From positions 2,542,001 through 2,606,000 of the forward strand of contig AP026548.1 of assembly GCA_026075535.2 (NCBI GenBank): a stretch of 64,000 bases of DNA. Reading direction: 5' to 3'. How positions within the stretch are numbered: position 1 is the first letter of the stretch; each line of letters opens with the position of its first letter. The notes beneath the pieces are model-generated. The model saw only the letters and a list, made by a program, of their open reading frames with translations. It ran no database searches and was not told where the DNA came from. Both the position numbers and the translations under genes were made by a program. This document shows, piece by piece, positions 1 through 9,135 of the stretch. Origin of the DNA: Tricholoma matsutake (taxonomy: Eukaryota > Basidiomycota > Agaricomycetes > Agaricales > Tricholomataceae).

Positions 1-1245
1 CCCTAGGACTTGCAATTTAGGAAGCAGGCATTGCGAGTGGGCTGGTGTGGGAAATGGGCCAAGTAACCGGATGATTTCATCCTGTAGGCCATTGGATGAA
101 AGTTCAAGTTCAACTAGCGAAGGTATCAATTGTAGACATTGAAATAACTGTGTTCCACATATGCCAACGCCAGAGAGCGAGAGAACTTGTAGTGGACAGG
201 AAGATCGCCTTATGAAAGATATGAATTTCGACAATGGAAAGATGGAGATATTTGCAACCATGACGAGCTTGAGCATAGTTGGAGCCGTCAACTGGTCCAG
301 AAGCTCTGATATTCCACATGCAGAATTAACCGTCAGTGATTCCAGACGAGACATCCGTACAAAAGTTGTAGGTCTGCCTGGGTCTCTGATGTCAATGAGC
401 GTGCAGTTCGGACTAATCGGGGCACTGCTCAAGATCGCTAGACATTCATCAAGTAATGCATCACGCAACCAGACATGCTTAACATGAAACGTGTGAAGAT
501 TGTAGTTCCACATTCGACAGTTTGAGAATTGGATCTCGTTGAGACGTGGGGCGCCATAGAGCATAGGATGTGGATTGTTCCACATCAGGTGCAACTTGTG
601 CAAAGATACCGAAGTAAGAAGGGGCAGAGGTCCCGAAATGACAGAAAGGATGTCAGTGTCGCTGTGGCACCCTTCGGGCATACGAAAGTCAAGCATGTAC
701 AATCGCTCCGAAAATTGAGCGATGATATCCACTACATCCGCATATATATCATCGAGATCATCGGTTTCAGTTTCACTTTCTGGTTCAATGTCGTCGAGAA
801 ACCGCTGGTTCCAGCTGATACGGATCGATAATGGTTGCCGACCCGAATACGCCAGCCATTGTCTAATCAGCGAACGGTTGGACTGGAAGGAGAGATCAAG
901 ACACATTGTACTCCAAAGCCGTGGTGTCGACAAAGTAAAGTCTCTCCAAGTACGACAGATCTGGCCAAGGTGGAAAGGTGTCATGTTTTTCTCAGACGTG
1001 ATGGGTGAATCGATAGATGGAAGACAGTGGCGAAATATCTCTGTAGATATTTCAGGAGGCAGTTGGAGCGCTGGGCAGAAGCGATCGTTTATTTCCTGCA
1101 TCATCAGACAGCGTTTCTGGATGAGCTCATTCAATAAGAGCTGCACGCGTGAAATTTCCAATTCTATTGTTTCAAGCTTTCGTTGCGGATTGTCTGCTGC
1201 AACTGCTGCCAACCGAGAACCACTTGAAAGTCCACAAATCGACAT
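1..1245 (-). CDS. F-box-like protein with probable leucine-rich repeats, 3' end outside window
   Basis: An uninterrupted minus-strand frame runs from an ATG at 1245-1243 to the window edge, giving 415 codons without a stop. The N-terminus has a short helical stretch (residues about 20-50, ETIELEISRVQLL) followed by an F-box-like motif, LPPEISTEIFRHCLP, and then the typical CRTWRDFTLSTPRLWSTM continuation. The remainder has leucine-rich repeat-like spacing (LPLLTSVSLHKLHLMW, LNEIQFSNCRMWN, LQVLSLSGVGIC, LVELELSSNGL). Members of this large Agaricomycete family are thought to be substrate adaptors of SCF ubiquitin ligases, binding Skp1 through the F-box; the substrate cannot be read from sequence. 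The first ATG is used because the methionine precedes the conserved helix. The C-terminus is missing, so the length cannot be compared with the family. No intron is needed in this segment. Confidence 0.85.
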   Translation of the reverse strand, partial: MSICGLSSGSRLAAVAADNPQRKLETIELEISRVQLLLNELIQKRCLMMQEINDRFCPALQLPPEISTEIFRHCLPSIDSPITSEKNMTPFHLGQICRTWRDFTLSTPRLWSTMCLDLSFQSNRSLIRQWLAYSGRQPLSIRISWNQRFLDDIEPESETETDDLDDIYADVVDIIAQFSERLYMLDFRMPEGCHSDTDILSVISGPLPLLTSVSLHKLHLMWNNPHPMLYGAPRLNEIQFSNCRMWNYNLHTFHVKHVWLRDALLDECLAILSSAPISPNCTLIDIRDPGRPTTFVRMSRLESLTVNSACGISELLDQLTAPTMLKLVMVANISIFPLSKFISFIRRSSCPLQVLSLSGVGICGTQLFQCLQLIPSLVELELSSNGLQDEIIRLLGPFPTPAHSQCLLPKLQVLG

Positions 1246-1812
1246 TGTGCAGAAATCAGGGTTTAAATGGATCTGAAAGCTGAGATACTAATGCGCACCT
1301 CAATGACACGGGCAGTGGTGATAATATAAATGTTTGGAGACCCAGAACTGCCACTTTGTTCGCCTTGGTAGGTATATGCGCATATTCCCACGTTTTCAAT
1401 CTTTGTATTACATAACTATTCCCATACAATCGCTGTAGGAACTGCGGTTTCCGTTGGGTATTTGTTCTTCAGCTTATAAGTATGTATTCACACCTTCCGT
1501 TGTTAAGTAAATCAGTGCGTAGCAGATGTGCAAAGTATCCTCATAGAATGATGGGTTATCGTGGCGCCGGAGGCACATAATACCCATTATCAATGGCGTA
1601 GATTCCTGTATATCCTGTAGCAGCTAAACGTTATCAACATGAGCTGGTCCTGCATCGTGCTGACCTCGGCCACAATCAATGAAGATGGGTAATTGTAAGG
1701 CTACTGTCGGATCATCAACTCTCAACTGGCGGGGGTCGCGGTAGGCAGTGGTCCCGTACGGCTCGTTCGATGCTTTACACCGCCCATCACCGCCAATGTC
1801 CATCCCCTGAAT
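1246..1812. other. Intergenic region between F-box gene and secreted-protein gene
   Basis: This holds the 5' flank of the F-box gene (1246 upward) and the 3' flank of the next minus-strand gene. I see no convincing gene, repeat or RNA here. An AT-rich stretch (ataatataaa, about 1321-1330) lies some 80 bp upstream of the F-box ATG and could be promoter sequence, but this is not tested. Confidence 0.3.
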
Positions 1813-2678
1813 TTATACCTCCCTCTGATACAACCTCTGTACAACGCCCCTTGCCGGAATCGGATCACTGGTGCACTCTGCTTTTCGTGTTCTAGGATTG
1901 TACCAAGGCGTGTTACCCACATCGCGACATGCTTGTTCGTCCTCCTCGCTCATTAATGCATGCTGGGCCTCACTACCGAATAATGACAGAAAGCAGGAGG
2001 TCAGGACGAGAATCAAACACTGACACGTTAAACCAAACCACACACCGTTCATACTCTTCATGCTCCGTACGTTGGAGAGAACGGAGGGCTTCAATAACCC
2101 AACGAATTATTAGATCCTTTTTGGAAACGCCCGTAAAAACTAGATCGCGTTCGTGGATGGCGTCGTCACGAGGTTTGTCAGGATTGAGATTCTTCGCCGC
2201 CTCTCCTAAGCGGAAGCCGGAGAAATTGATAGGAGCGGTGTGACCTAATCCCTGTGGCCTCTATTAGGAGGTAGGATGGACGTTCAGAAAATATACCCAC
2301 CGGCATAGGTTCAGTAATCTCTCTCCGATGGTGCAAATCACTGATCTCGTCCGCAATTCTACGAGCTAGTACCATCTCGATGTCGGGTACCATGCTTAGG
2401 CCCATGCCTCGTGCACGAATAGTGTCTTCGTTATGAGGAGCTAGATCCCCGGTGTTGACAGATAACTGATGTCTTGCTGCTGCCACAGCTAGTCCAAAAC
2501 GTGCATGGGCAAGGGTGGATTTTGCGTGCTGTGTATCTTGTATGTCCAATGATGGTGGCGGCCCTAGGTCACCGGTGGTTGGCGACTGACTGAGAATTGG
2601 GGCTCCTAGTGTGGGCGAATAACTGAAGAAGAGGGTGATGCTTGGGAGAGTTAGAAGTATAGCAGAAGCAAAGCGCAT
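1813..2678 (-). CDS. Putative secreted protein, three exons, function unknown
   Basis: Three exons join in frame: 2678-2297, 2244-2046 and 1972-1813 (741 nt, 246 aa plus stop). Intron 1 (2296-2245, 52 nt) starts GTATAT, carries CTAAT and ends TTAG. Intron 2 (2045-1973, 73 nt) starts GTGTGT, has CTGAC and ends GTAG. Removing both restores one frame from an apparent string of short frames, which is the main evidence for the model. The N-terminus (MRFASAILLTLPSITLFF, cleavage probably after TLGA) looks like a signal peptide. The mature part has only two cysteines, in ACRDVG and AECTSD, and an NPRTRK segment. I recognise no domain. It could be a lineage-specific secreted protein; export is inferred from the leader only. 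Confidence 0.65.
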
Positions 2679-2827
2679 TGTTGGCTGTGAAGACTGTGTA
2701 TAATATGTTGGAAGAGTTTCCCAGTTAATATCGAACAGACCAGCTGTTCAGAGGGGCGAGAGGGAAAGAAGAGACCAGCTACTTCTGTAAAGGAGGAAAG
2801 AGGGAGAGGGACGGCATCATTATGTAA

Positions 2828-3055
2828 CTATGGACTCGGAAGTGGCGCAGCCTCACAGTCGACGTCGCGATGGATATGTTTCATACCGTATGTTACAAGT
2901 TCGAAATATCCAGGCCGTTCTGCGCCAACACAGTCGTAGGTCGAGTGGGACATATCGTTCTCCGTGCGGGTTCCACACTTATCTAATAGGAATGTCGAAT
3001 TGTAGATGAGGGCCACGCTTGCAGTAAGTATTTGAAGAGTCGACGCCATGATCAT
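2828..3055 (-). CDS. Small putative secreted protein (about 75 aa)
   Basis: The frame opens further upstream only through a GTG, so the first ATG (3055) or the next one (3049) is chosen. The product starts MIMASTLQILTASVALIYN, a short hydrophobic leader, followed by a segment with three cysteines (DKCGTR, YDCVGA, VDCEAA). It lies about 150 bp upstream of the spliced secreted-protein gene, on the same strand. It may be a real small secreted protein, an exon of a longer gene whose other exons I cannot define, or chance. There is no recognisable domain. Confidence 0.35.
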   Translation of the reverse strand: MIMASTLQILTASVALIYNSTFLLDKCGTRTENDMSHSTYDCVGAERPGYFELVTYGMKHIHRDVDCEAAPLPSP

Positions 3056-3286
3056 AGCTAGCGTCCATTGATTAAAGGATTTCAATAACACCACGTCTAA
3101 ATCGCCTACATATTACAGTTACATCAGGAGTTACAATACACTTACATCAGAAATAAGGTATTATACACCTTCCTTAGCATCTCATTATACACATGAAGGA
3201 CGCAAAAATGGAAAAGTCCGGCAGATATCGGTTGCAGAGATAGGAGGGAGGTTTCGCATAAGGGCACAATGATATCGCTCGAGTGC

Positions 3287-4861
3287 TCACAGTTGGGTAA
3301 ATGTCTGGGTGCGGCTCAATGTCCTCCTTAGACGCTTGGGCTGTCGCACAAGTGCCCCAGGCCTCTCCTCCTCCTCCTCCTCCTCCTCCTCTGCTGGTGG
3401 CGTATCCGCTCTTGGCGGCACTACAGGCCGGGGGTGGAACTGTGCTGACAGCTCAATGGCGGTCTTTGCATCTGGGTATAACATGGGGTCGTATGATGAC
3501 AGAGGAGCGGGGTATTGTTTCGGGGGAGGTGGGGGGTGAGACTGGGACTGGGATTGCGACGAGCGTTGGCACTGTGTGAGGCGAGGCCTCTTTGCGTCCG
3601 GATCGTCTGATGTAAAGGTTGAGGCGTCCCGCAAGTCGGTATGCAAAGCGCGTTTCTTGGACAGTGAGAGGGGAGAGGACGTAGACGAGGGCTGTTCCTC
3701 ATCGACAACCATACGCATCTGTTCCTCCTCTTGCATCTCCCACAGCATCATTGCCTCTCGTGCTAATTCAGCCTGTTTCCTCTCCTTCTCCTCCTTCTCC
3801 TCCATCCAATCCAACGTTCTCCTAACCTTATCGTAGTTCACAAACCAGGACCCACGTTCCTCAAGATGCCGCTTCCGCCCCTCCGCGTCCGGGACCTCGC
3901 TCCATGTGCATGGACGCCATGGATACGGCTTACCATGTTTCAGCTTCTTATCATGCTCACGCAGAGCCTCCCAATCAATCTCGTGGAGGCGTTCTTCCGC
4001 CTCTTCGTACAGAACCCACTCGAGGTCTAGGAGACGTCGCATCGTCTTGCCCATGATAGGGAAGGTGCGGGGCGACTGGGCAAGGCGGTACTCGAATTCG
4101 GCTATGCCTTTGTATTGATCGAAGAGCTCGGGGACGGGTCCTGGAGAGGATTGTGGTTGGGCACTGGTGGAGGGGGAACGGGAAGTGTAGGGCGGCTCGT
4201 AAGCAAAGTCGCGAACTTTGATGTTGAGAGTGTCAAGTTGGTTGAGAATATATTCCGGGTCGGGGTCTTCGATTTCAGTTGGTGCTGGTGAGGGGGCGCG
4301 CGAGGAGGTAGGGTCGTGAACAGTATCCTGACAGAGCTCTGTGAGACGGGTAACTATGTTGAGGGGACGATAAGAACTTACGTTGTCAACCGGGATGGCA
4401 ATAGAGTGAGTGATGAACTCTGCGCTACGAGCAGATGGAGCGCTACCTGACACAACAGGCTCTGAGCTCGCACGGGCATTGCGATTTGGGAATGTGATAG
4501 AAAACCTGCCGCCGATGGCAGTGGATAGGGAGATATTCATTCCATAGGGGCCGTTGAGAGAAAATGTACGCATTTCAGAATCGTTTTCGAGACTGAGCTG
4601 AGACTGGGTATGTTGGGAGATTGGGAAACTAGAAGAACGAGAAGTAGAGTGTTTATAAGAAGCCGCTTGGACGGTCATTGTTGTTGCAGGGCCACATGGG
4701 CCGCCGAGGCCAAAGCGACGATCAAACGTGGTTGACATGCTGGGGCCAAAGGGTCGTAACAGCGCGTTATTGTAGTGCCAATTATGCTTGCCCTTGCCCT
4801 CAGTGTACTCAGTGGCCGTCGTCGTGGTCAAGGTAAAGTTCCGAAACCAAATCTCAACCAA
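3287..4861 (-). CDS. Hypothetical Glu/Ser/Pro-rich, mostly disordered protein
   Basis: One long frame encodes 524 aa from the ATG at 4861. The N-terminal 150 residues include an FDRRFGLGGPCGPA segment and Ser/Thr-rich sequence. The middle (about 270-350) is the best-ordered part (LLDLEWVLYEEAEERLHEI, GSWFVNYDKVRRTLDWMEEK) and leads into a Glu/Lys/Gln-rich helix, likely coiled coil. The tail has Ser-Gln repeats, a proline run, a run of 10 Glu encoded by a (TCC)n microsatellite near 3366-3391, and a basic end (RQPKRLRRTLS). A good 54-nt intron (4381-4328: donor GTAAGT, acceptor CAG) lies inside the frame; its removal keeps the frame and shortens the protein by 18 residues. The KRPR and PKRLRR basic clusters would allow a nuclear role, but that is inference. 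I do not recognise the family. Confidence 0.6.
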   Translation of the reverse strand: MVEIWFRNFTLTTTTATEYTEGKGKHNWHYNNALLRPFGPSMSTTFDRRFGLGGPCGPATTMTVQAASYKHSTSRSSSFPISQHTQSQLSLENDSEMRTFSLNGPYGMNISLSTAIGGRFSITFPNRNARASSEPVVSGSAPSARSAEFITHSIAIPVDNVSSYRPLNIVTRLTELCQDTVHDPTSSRAPSPAPTEIEDPDPEYILNQLDTLNIKVRDFAYEPPYTSRSPSTSAQPQSSPGPVPELFDQYKGIAEFEYRLAQSPRTFPIMGKTMRRLLDLEWVLYEEAEERLHEIDWEALREHDKKLKHGKPYPWRPCTWSEVPDAEGRKRHLEERGSWFVNYDKVRRTLDWMEEKEEKERKQAELAREAMMLWEMQEEEQMRMVVDEEQPSSTSSPLSLSKKRALHTDLRDASTFTSDDPDAKRPRLTQCQRSSQSQSQSHPPPPPKQYPAPLSSYDPMLYPDAKTAIELSAQFHPRPVVPPRADTPPAEEEEEEEEERPGALVRQPKRLRRTLSRTQTFTQL

Positions 4862-5374
4862 ATCTCCGACTTATTGTTCGGACGGCAGATGCCGATGGCA
4901 ACGGTTGACATCAGTTGACATCCACTTAAAGTGATCTGTTTGCTTGCGACCGCTCTCGTTCCTTTGCTCGTGAGTCGTCTTCCATGAGCAATTGCAAGCT
5001 AGGATCTGCTTGGGATCGCGATATCCCCAACTATGCTCCTCATTGTGATGTCTCCCACCGCGATGTCCCTGTTTTTATCAATTGACACAATGTCCCAAAC
5101 TATGTCATTGGGGAGCTTGCTCCCCACTATTCTGCTACCGAGCCAAAATGCAGATGATTGGTAAGCGACGCTGGTTTTGTAGTTGTTTGGTTTTTGAAGC
5201 CCCCGTGAGACTGGCAGCAGCGTTATGTGACGGTGCTTGCCGACTGACTTTGAATTTGAGCAAAACCTAAGCAAGCTCCCCATTCTGTAGGTGAGGCACT
5301 CACATACAAAATCATTCTACATTTCAGTGTTGCTGTCTTTTGTGTCCACCCTAGTCCTTGTACACTGATTAGTG
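4862..5374. other. Intergenic boundary between host genes and repeat block
   Basis: This is the upstream flank of the Glu-rich gene. The only structure noted is a short stem, GGGGAGCTTGCTCCCC (about 5112-5127), with a related AGCAAGCTCCCC near 5269. No supported gene was found. Confidence 0.3.
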
Positions 5375-5476
5375 TTTGTTCTGGTAAACAAGTATACAAA
5401 ACAACCAGATGGGGGGGGAAGAAAATTCCTGAGGAATTACCTGTGAGCGAGATCCTGTGGATTCGACTCCACCACT
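5375..5476. repeat. Direct repeat, unit 1
   Basis: This unit begins TTTGTTCTGGTAAACAAGTA, passes through a G-run, and ends near GGATTCGACTCCACCAC. A second copy lies at 5653-5766 in the same orientation, about 280 bp away. The end resembles a tRNA B-box (GATTCGACTCC), so a tRNA-derived SINE remnant is conceivable, but no A-box or oligo-A tail is clear. Confidence 0.5.
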
Positions 5477-5652
5477 GAGATCTAAACTCAGGGTTGGGTG
5501 GGATTGGGTGGCAAAAATCCAGTAGGGCAAGTGGAAGTAGTTGAGACCCAAGGTGAGACAGCACTGATGTGCACAGACCACACTACTTCCACTCACTGAG
5601 TCAGCCTTTGTTCTCATGAGCTCGGAGGGCTCAATGTTCTAGCTGACTAGCA

Positions 5653-5766
5653 TTTGTTCTGGTAAACAAGTATACAAAGCAACTGGATGGGGGGGGGGGG
5701 GGGGGGGAAGAAAATTCCTGAGGAATTCCCTGTGAGCAAGATCCCATGGATTTGACTCCACCACCG
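5653..5766. repeat. Direct repeat, unit 2
   Basis: This is the second copy of the repeat at 5375-5476. It is longer mainly because its homopolymer G tract is expanded (about 5689-5707). The B-box-like end has decayed to GGATTTGACTCC, a CpG to TpG change relative to unit 1. Confidence 0.5.
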
Positions 5767-5869
5767 AAGCGAGTGAATGTGAACCAGTCAGAATACGCTG
5801 GAAGCTGACTTCCCCCAAACAAAATAGTTAGAGAGTAGCTAAATGCAAAATCACAGAAGTAACACATAG

Positions 5870-6110
5870 CTTGTAGTTTATCAAGGGCATTATTAATGAA
5901 GAGAGGAAGAATGGTTTCAATTCTGTGCCAATATGCTAGAAAAGCTTTGGAAGACCAACATCCTTGTTTCATCACAATCCATGGATCCACACTGGATAGT
6001 AACAAGTGGAGTCGTAATACCTCCAATCCTGGCTCGATAGCGGTGTTTGTGGACAACTCCAAATCCGTCGAAAATAAATTCCCAAAAGGGAAAATACAAA
6101 AAAGGAAAGA
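5870..6110 (-). pseudogene. Tyrosine recombinase (fungal YR type), C-terminal fragment
   Basis: On the minus strand, RARIGGITT (about 6040-6015) followed after a frameshift by HLLLSSVDPWIVMKQGCWSS and AFLAYWHRIETILPLFI (to about 5878) matches the C-terminal catalytic end of the tyrosine-recombinase-like 'DNA breaking-rejoining' proteins that are common in Agaricomycetes. The motif order, a R-x-G-G-x-T-T-H block then W-S-S-K-A-F-x-x-Y-W, is the family pattern as I know it. Only this end is present, with at least one frameshift, so it is a fossil. It is independent of the larger pseudogene split between 28685-29606 and 16170-16743. Confidence 0.6.
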
Positions 6111-6984
6111 GGGAAGTAAAGTAGATCAACTGTCATGATTCATCTACATCTTGAAATTTGTTGTCTGGCTACGGGAGACTAAGAGGGAAGATCTACAGCA
6201 CCTCCTCATAGTAACTGTGCATCTCACCATTTAATGAAGTGGGTCACTGGACATGAATATATTTGTGCTTGTCATGTGAAATACAGGATTAGACTAGTTA
6301 TTTTAGCATGCATACACTACACATCTTCAATTATAGGATTAGCATATGGATTAAAACCTGTTGAAATGAGGGATAGAGAAGCTTTCTGCAGTGTAATTAG
6401 TTGGGGTTAAGCACAAGATTGATAATAGATGGATGGATGTGTAACAGGAAAGTCAAAAATGCAACAAATCTGGAAAGTGTGAGAGCAAAGTGAGGAGAGC
6501 ACCTAAAATTCCAGGACTAAGCACTCTGTACATCAGGAAAATTGCTTTTGTCCCCAGGGTGTCCTGGGTTACCCTAGGATGTCTTGGGGCATGCCAAGGC
6601 ATCCAAAGCAATTGTCTACCCTGAGCACTTTGTAGGTAAAGTGCCATTATTTGCCAGTCTTCAGGGTACTGAATTTTGGTCCAAAGTGCTCCAGGGCACC
6701 TCAGGAATGTATGATTCATATGCTTCCTGAATATATTCTGACACTTGAGAAGATTTTTTCATCCTCCAAATATCATTCACACTGCATATGATATACCAAA
6801 AAATTATTATATTTCCTATATAATACATATATTTGATATGTAACTACACTACATATACTCCCCCTTTTTGTCTCCCCTCCCCCTTGTTGTCTCCCCTCCC
6901 CCTTGTTGTCTCCCCTCCCCTGTGTCATCTCATCTCCTGGCATTTCCCCTTGTTTGGTCTCCCCCCCTTTGTCTTGCTCCCCCT
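6111..6984. other. No supported gene; low-complexity sequence
   Basis: AT-rich sequence with short runs of CCTGGGG/CCCAGG-type words near 6550-6700, then a pyrimidine-rich tract (TCTCCCCTCCCCCTTGTTG units, about 6856-6985). Nothing coding is supported. The pyrimidine tract borders copy B of the hAT-like element family. Confidence 0.3.
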
Positions 6985-7250
6985 GGTCTCACCCCCTATC
7001 TTGCCTGCCTGCCTCATCATTGGCCAGTGCTATAGTCATCATTGTCTGGTGCTGTGGTCATTATTGTCTGGTGCTGGTGGTCCTGGGTTGTTGTTGTCAT
7101 TCCACCCACAGTCCACCCCATGAGCAGTTGCTCATGAGGCTGGAGGTGGGTGGTGTGTTCCTGCCATCTTGTTCGCTTCCCCGCTGTGCAGGTGGTCATC
7201 ATAGTCATCATCAATACCCATCCACTGCGGTAGGGACAATGGAGCATTGG
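6985..7250 (-). mobile_element. Fragment (copy B) of the hAT-like non-autonomous element family
   Basis: Read on the minus strand, this contains CACACCACCCACC, CATGAGCAACTGCTCATGGG and GTGGGTGGAATGA in the same order as in the complete element at 30585-33179 (near 30950-31015). The palindrome GAGCAACTGCTC is exact here. Terminal inverted repeats are not seen, so it is a fragment. The next 300 bp (7251-7562) have no feature I can name. Confidence 0.5.
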
Positions 7251-7562
7251 TGGGGTTCTTGTTCACATTGTTGAGCTCCAACAGATAGATTATGGAAGGA
7301 CCCTGGTAGGAAAGGAAAAGGGGATGAAAACTGGGTTCGATGTGAAGCGTCAGAGGAAGTGGCCGTGGGAGGTGAGAACAAGATTAACGGGGATAAATAC
7401 ATTCACACATGGGTGTCAAAAGGTTGTGAAGACTGAAATGCAAGGGGAAAAGGTTGGAACCGAGTTTTCAAGGGTTATTGTATGTAATAAGGGCTAGTCT
7501 TTGAGAGGACTAAGTCCAGAGAAGGTCTGCAAGACAGAGAATCAGCTAAAGAGACTTAAAAC

Positions 7563-8337
7563 TTTAGTACTACACCTTTTTGTGCAGAAAACTTAATCTC
7601 CTCTTAGCAGGAGATAAAACTTAGAAACTGAGAGTGATTTTTGTCAAAAGGAAGGGTGATCTATTCAAAAGGTGGGATGACACCTGATACAAACTCGAGA
7701 GAAAAGTGGCACTGCATGCATGCTCTTGCACTGGTCTGACTGCAGATCAACAATTTAGACTAATTAGGTCAGAAAAGATCAAAGCAGGAAAAGCTCGAGA
7801 AGATGACATCAAAAGGGAAACATACATGCACAAGCTGAAAAATGAGGAACTGGACAATGTCTCAGAGAGACAAACACTGCCTGTGGGTCCTATTGACTTG
7901 CGTCGCCTGCCCCAGTTCAAGTGCAGGACCCTCCGGATAACATCACTTGACCCTATGTTCCAGTCCCCATAATCCAACAGAACTGTAAACATCAAGAAGC
8001 TGATTAAATGCAAAGCACCTGAAGCCCAAAGCACCAACTACCATCGATCAGAAAGTTCTTCTTTGGCTAGTCGATCCATTCTTGAACTAGGAGGTATTCG
8101 AGAGGATGTCGAAGAAGGTAGGGGATTCTGTCGAAGTCTAGAGGACTCAGGGAGATTAAGGGCAAAGAAGAGTATCAAGAAAGTACACAAGTAACAAAAG
8201 ATAAAAGAAATCAACAAACACATGTTCAACATGTGTATAGGGCCAGTGACAAGCACAGTCATGCACTGATCACAGACCAGATGTGTAACACCTTCAGCTG
8301 TTGAGTCTATGAGCAGAGCTGTAGGCTCTACAACACT
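7563..8337. repeat. Long dispersed repeat, probably an LTR of the E6 family (copy I)
   Basis: The plus-strand sequence is a diverged copy of the minus strand of 57800-58690. Shared blocks, in order: TACTACACCTT near the start; GGTCTGACTGCAGATCAACA; GACTTGCRTCGCCTGCCCC; TTCTTTGGCTAGTC; TCTATGAGCAG near the end. The partner at 57778-58690 directly follows the E6 Gypsy element, so both are best read as its LTR. This one would be on the minus strand with no internal region attached. An 88-codon frame inside (7706-7972) is not taken as a gene because the frame is not kept in the partner. Confidence 0.45.
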
Positions 8338-8700
8338 ACCCCACGAGCAGTTGCTCATGGGCATGGGGAGAGTGCTGGAGCTGTCATCAGTGATGTGGCA
8401 TGTGCAGAACCTGGGGGGGGGTGCATACCTGGCTGTGGGGCCCTCATTTCGGGCTTATGGTGGTAGTATCAACCTGTAAAACAAGTAGTTAGTATAATTA
8501 AATATGCAAGAAATGAAAAAAAAACACACACTTACTGGGCCCAAATGATGCTTAGTGTCATTTGGGCCATGTTGATGGTTTGCTGTTTGCTGTTGATGGA
8601 GATCCCTAGCTAGGAGGGGGTTGATGGTGTGACAGTGGTGGCAGAGGGAGGAGGTAGTGGCAGCAGGGTGGGTGGGAGTCTCAACTTAAATGTTCAACGT
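8338..8700 (-). mobile_element. Fragment (copy A) of the hAT-like element family with intron-like segment
   Basis: On the minus strand: a hairpin GGCCCAAATGAC...TCATTTGGGCC (about 8570-8538), immediately followed by an intron-like segment 8535-8474 (62 nt, donor GTAAGT, TACTAAC branch site, acceptor TTTTACAG), then the palindrome ATGAGCAACTGCTCGTGGGG near 8360-8340. The order hairpin, intron, palindrome is the same as in the complete element at 29615-30541. Confidence 0.6.
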
Positions 8701-8722
8701 TCAACTTGTGACTTTGAACATG

Positions 8723-8761
8723 GTCATGTGAGCACCCCATGGGGTGCCAACTTCACATGAC
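8723..8761. repeat. Compound palindrome
   Basis: The 16-nt perfect palindrome GCACCCCATGGGGTGC (8732-8747) is framed by GTCATGTGA on the left and TCACATGAC on the right, giving about 39 bp of near-perfect dyad. It sits between copy A and the E1 LTR. It could be a hairpin, a binding site or a decayed miniature element. Confidence 0.6.
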
Positions 8762-8867
8762 ATGCATTAATCCAGGGCCAGCGATAGCTTGTAGAAAATC
8801 AACCTAGTACAACAAGAGTGAACTATAAGTACAGTAAGTAATCGATTGCTACTAAATAATAAGTTGT

Positions 8868-9094
8868 TACTCACCTCAGTCTCTGTATAAGTGACTGAGG
8901 TGATCTGGTATCCATCTACTGTATATATATGAGTCAGGTTAGATAAAGAAGAATGGTACAAAGGTATCCATGACATGGATACAAACATGCACATCAAAGG
9001 GATGTGCTAAATATAGGACACGCATCAATTAACGTGCCAAGATCCGTATTTGGCAATATGGTGTTTGCATGCGCTCACGGTGTCATTCTCAACA
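8868..9094 (-). repeat. E1 3' LTR
   Basis: 227 bp, equal in length to the copy at 13793-14019. It starts TGTTGAGAATGA on the minus strand. The two copies differ by a handful of changes, several of them at CpG sites. Confidence 0.85.
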
Positions 9095-9135
9095 CTCCTC
9101 CTCACTGTGAATACTCCTCCTCACATGGAATCGAG

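Noticed and set aside
161..1276. Plus-strand frames of 100-184 codons over the start of the window
   Set aside because: They lie opposite a 415-codon minus-strand frame with clear F-box and leucine-rich features; the plus frames have no recognisable content.
3301..3579. Plus-strand frames rich in proline or serine opposite the Glu-rich gene
   Set aside because: They are the complement of a (TCC)n microsatellite and of a longer, better supported minus-strand frame.
5457..5470. tRNA gene suggested by GGATTCGACTCC
   Set aside because: No A-box, no cloverleaf and no acceptor stem can be drawn around it; kept only as a repeat.
6833..7274. Two overlapping plus-strand frames of about 100 codons
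   Set aside because: They arise from CT-rich low-complexity sequence and the reverse of a non-coding repeat; the composition explains the absence of stops.
7706..7972. 88-codon plus-strand frame with some charge-rich sequence
   Set aside because: The related copy at 58220-58530 does not keep the frame, and the sequence is part of a long repeat.
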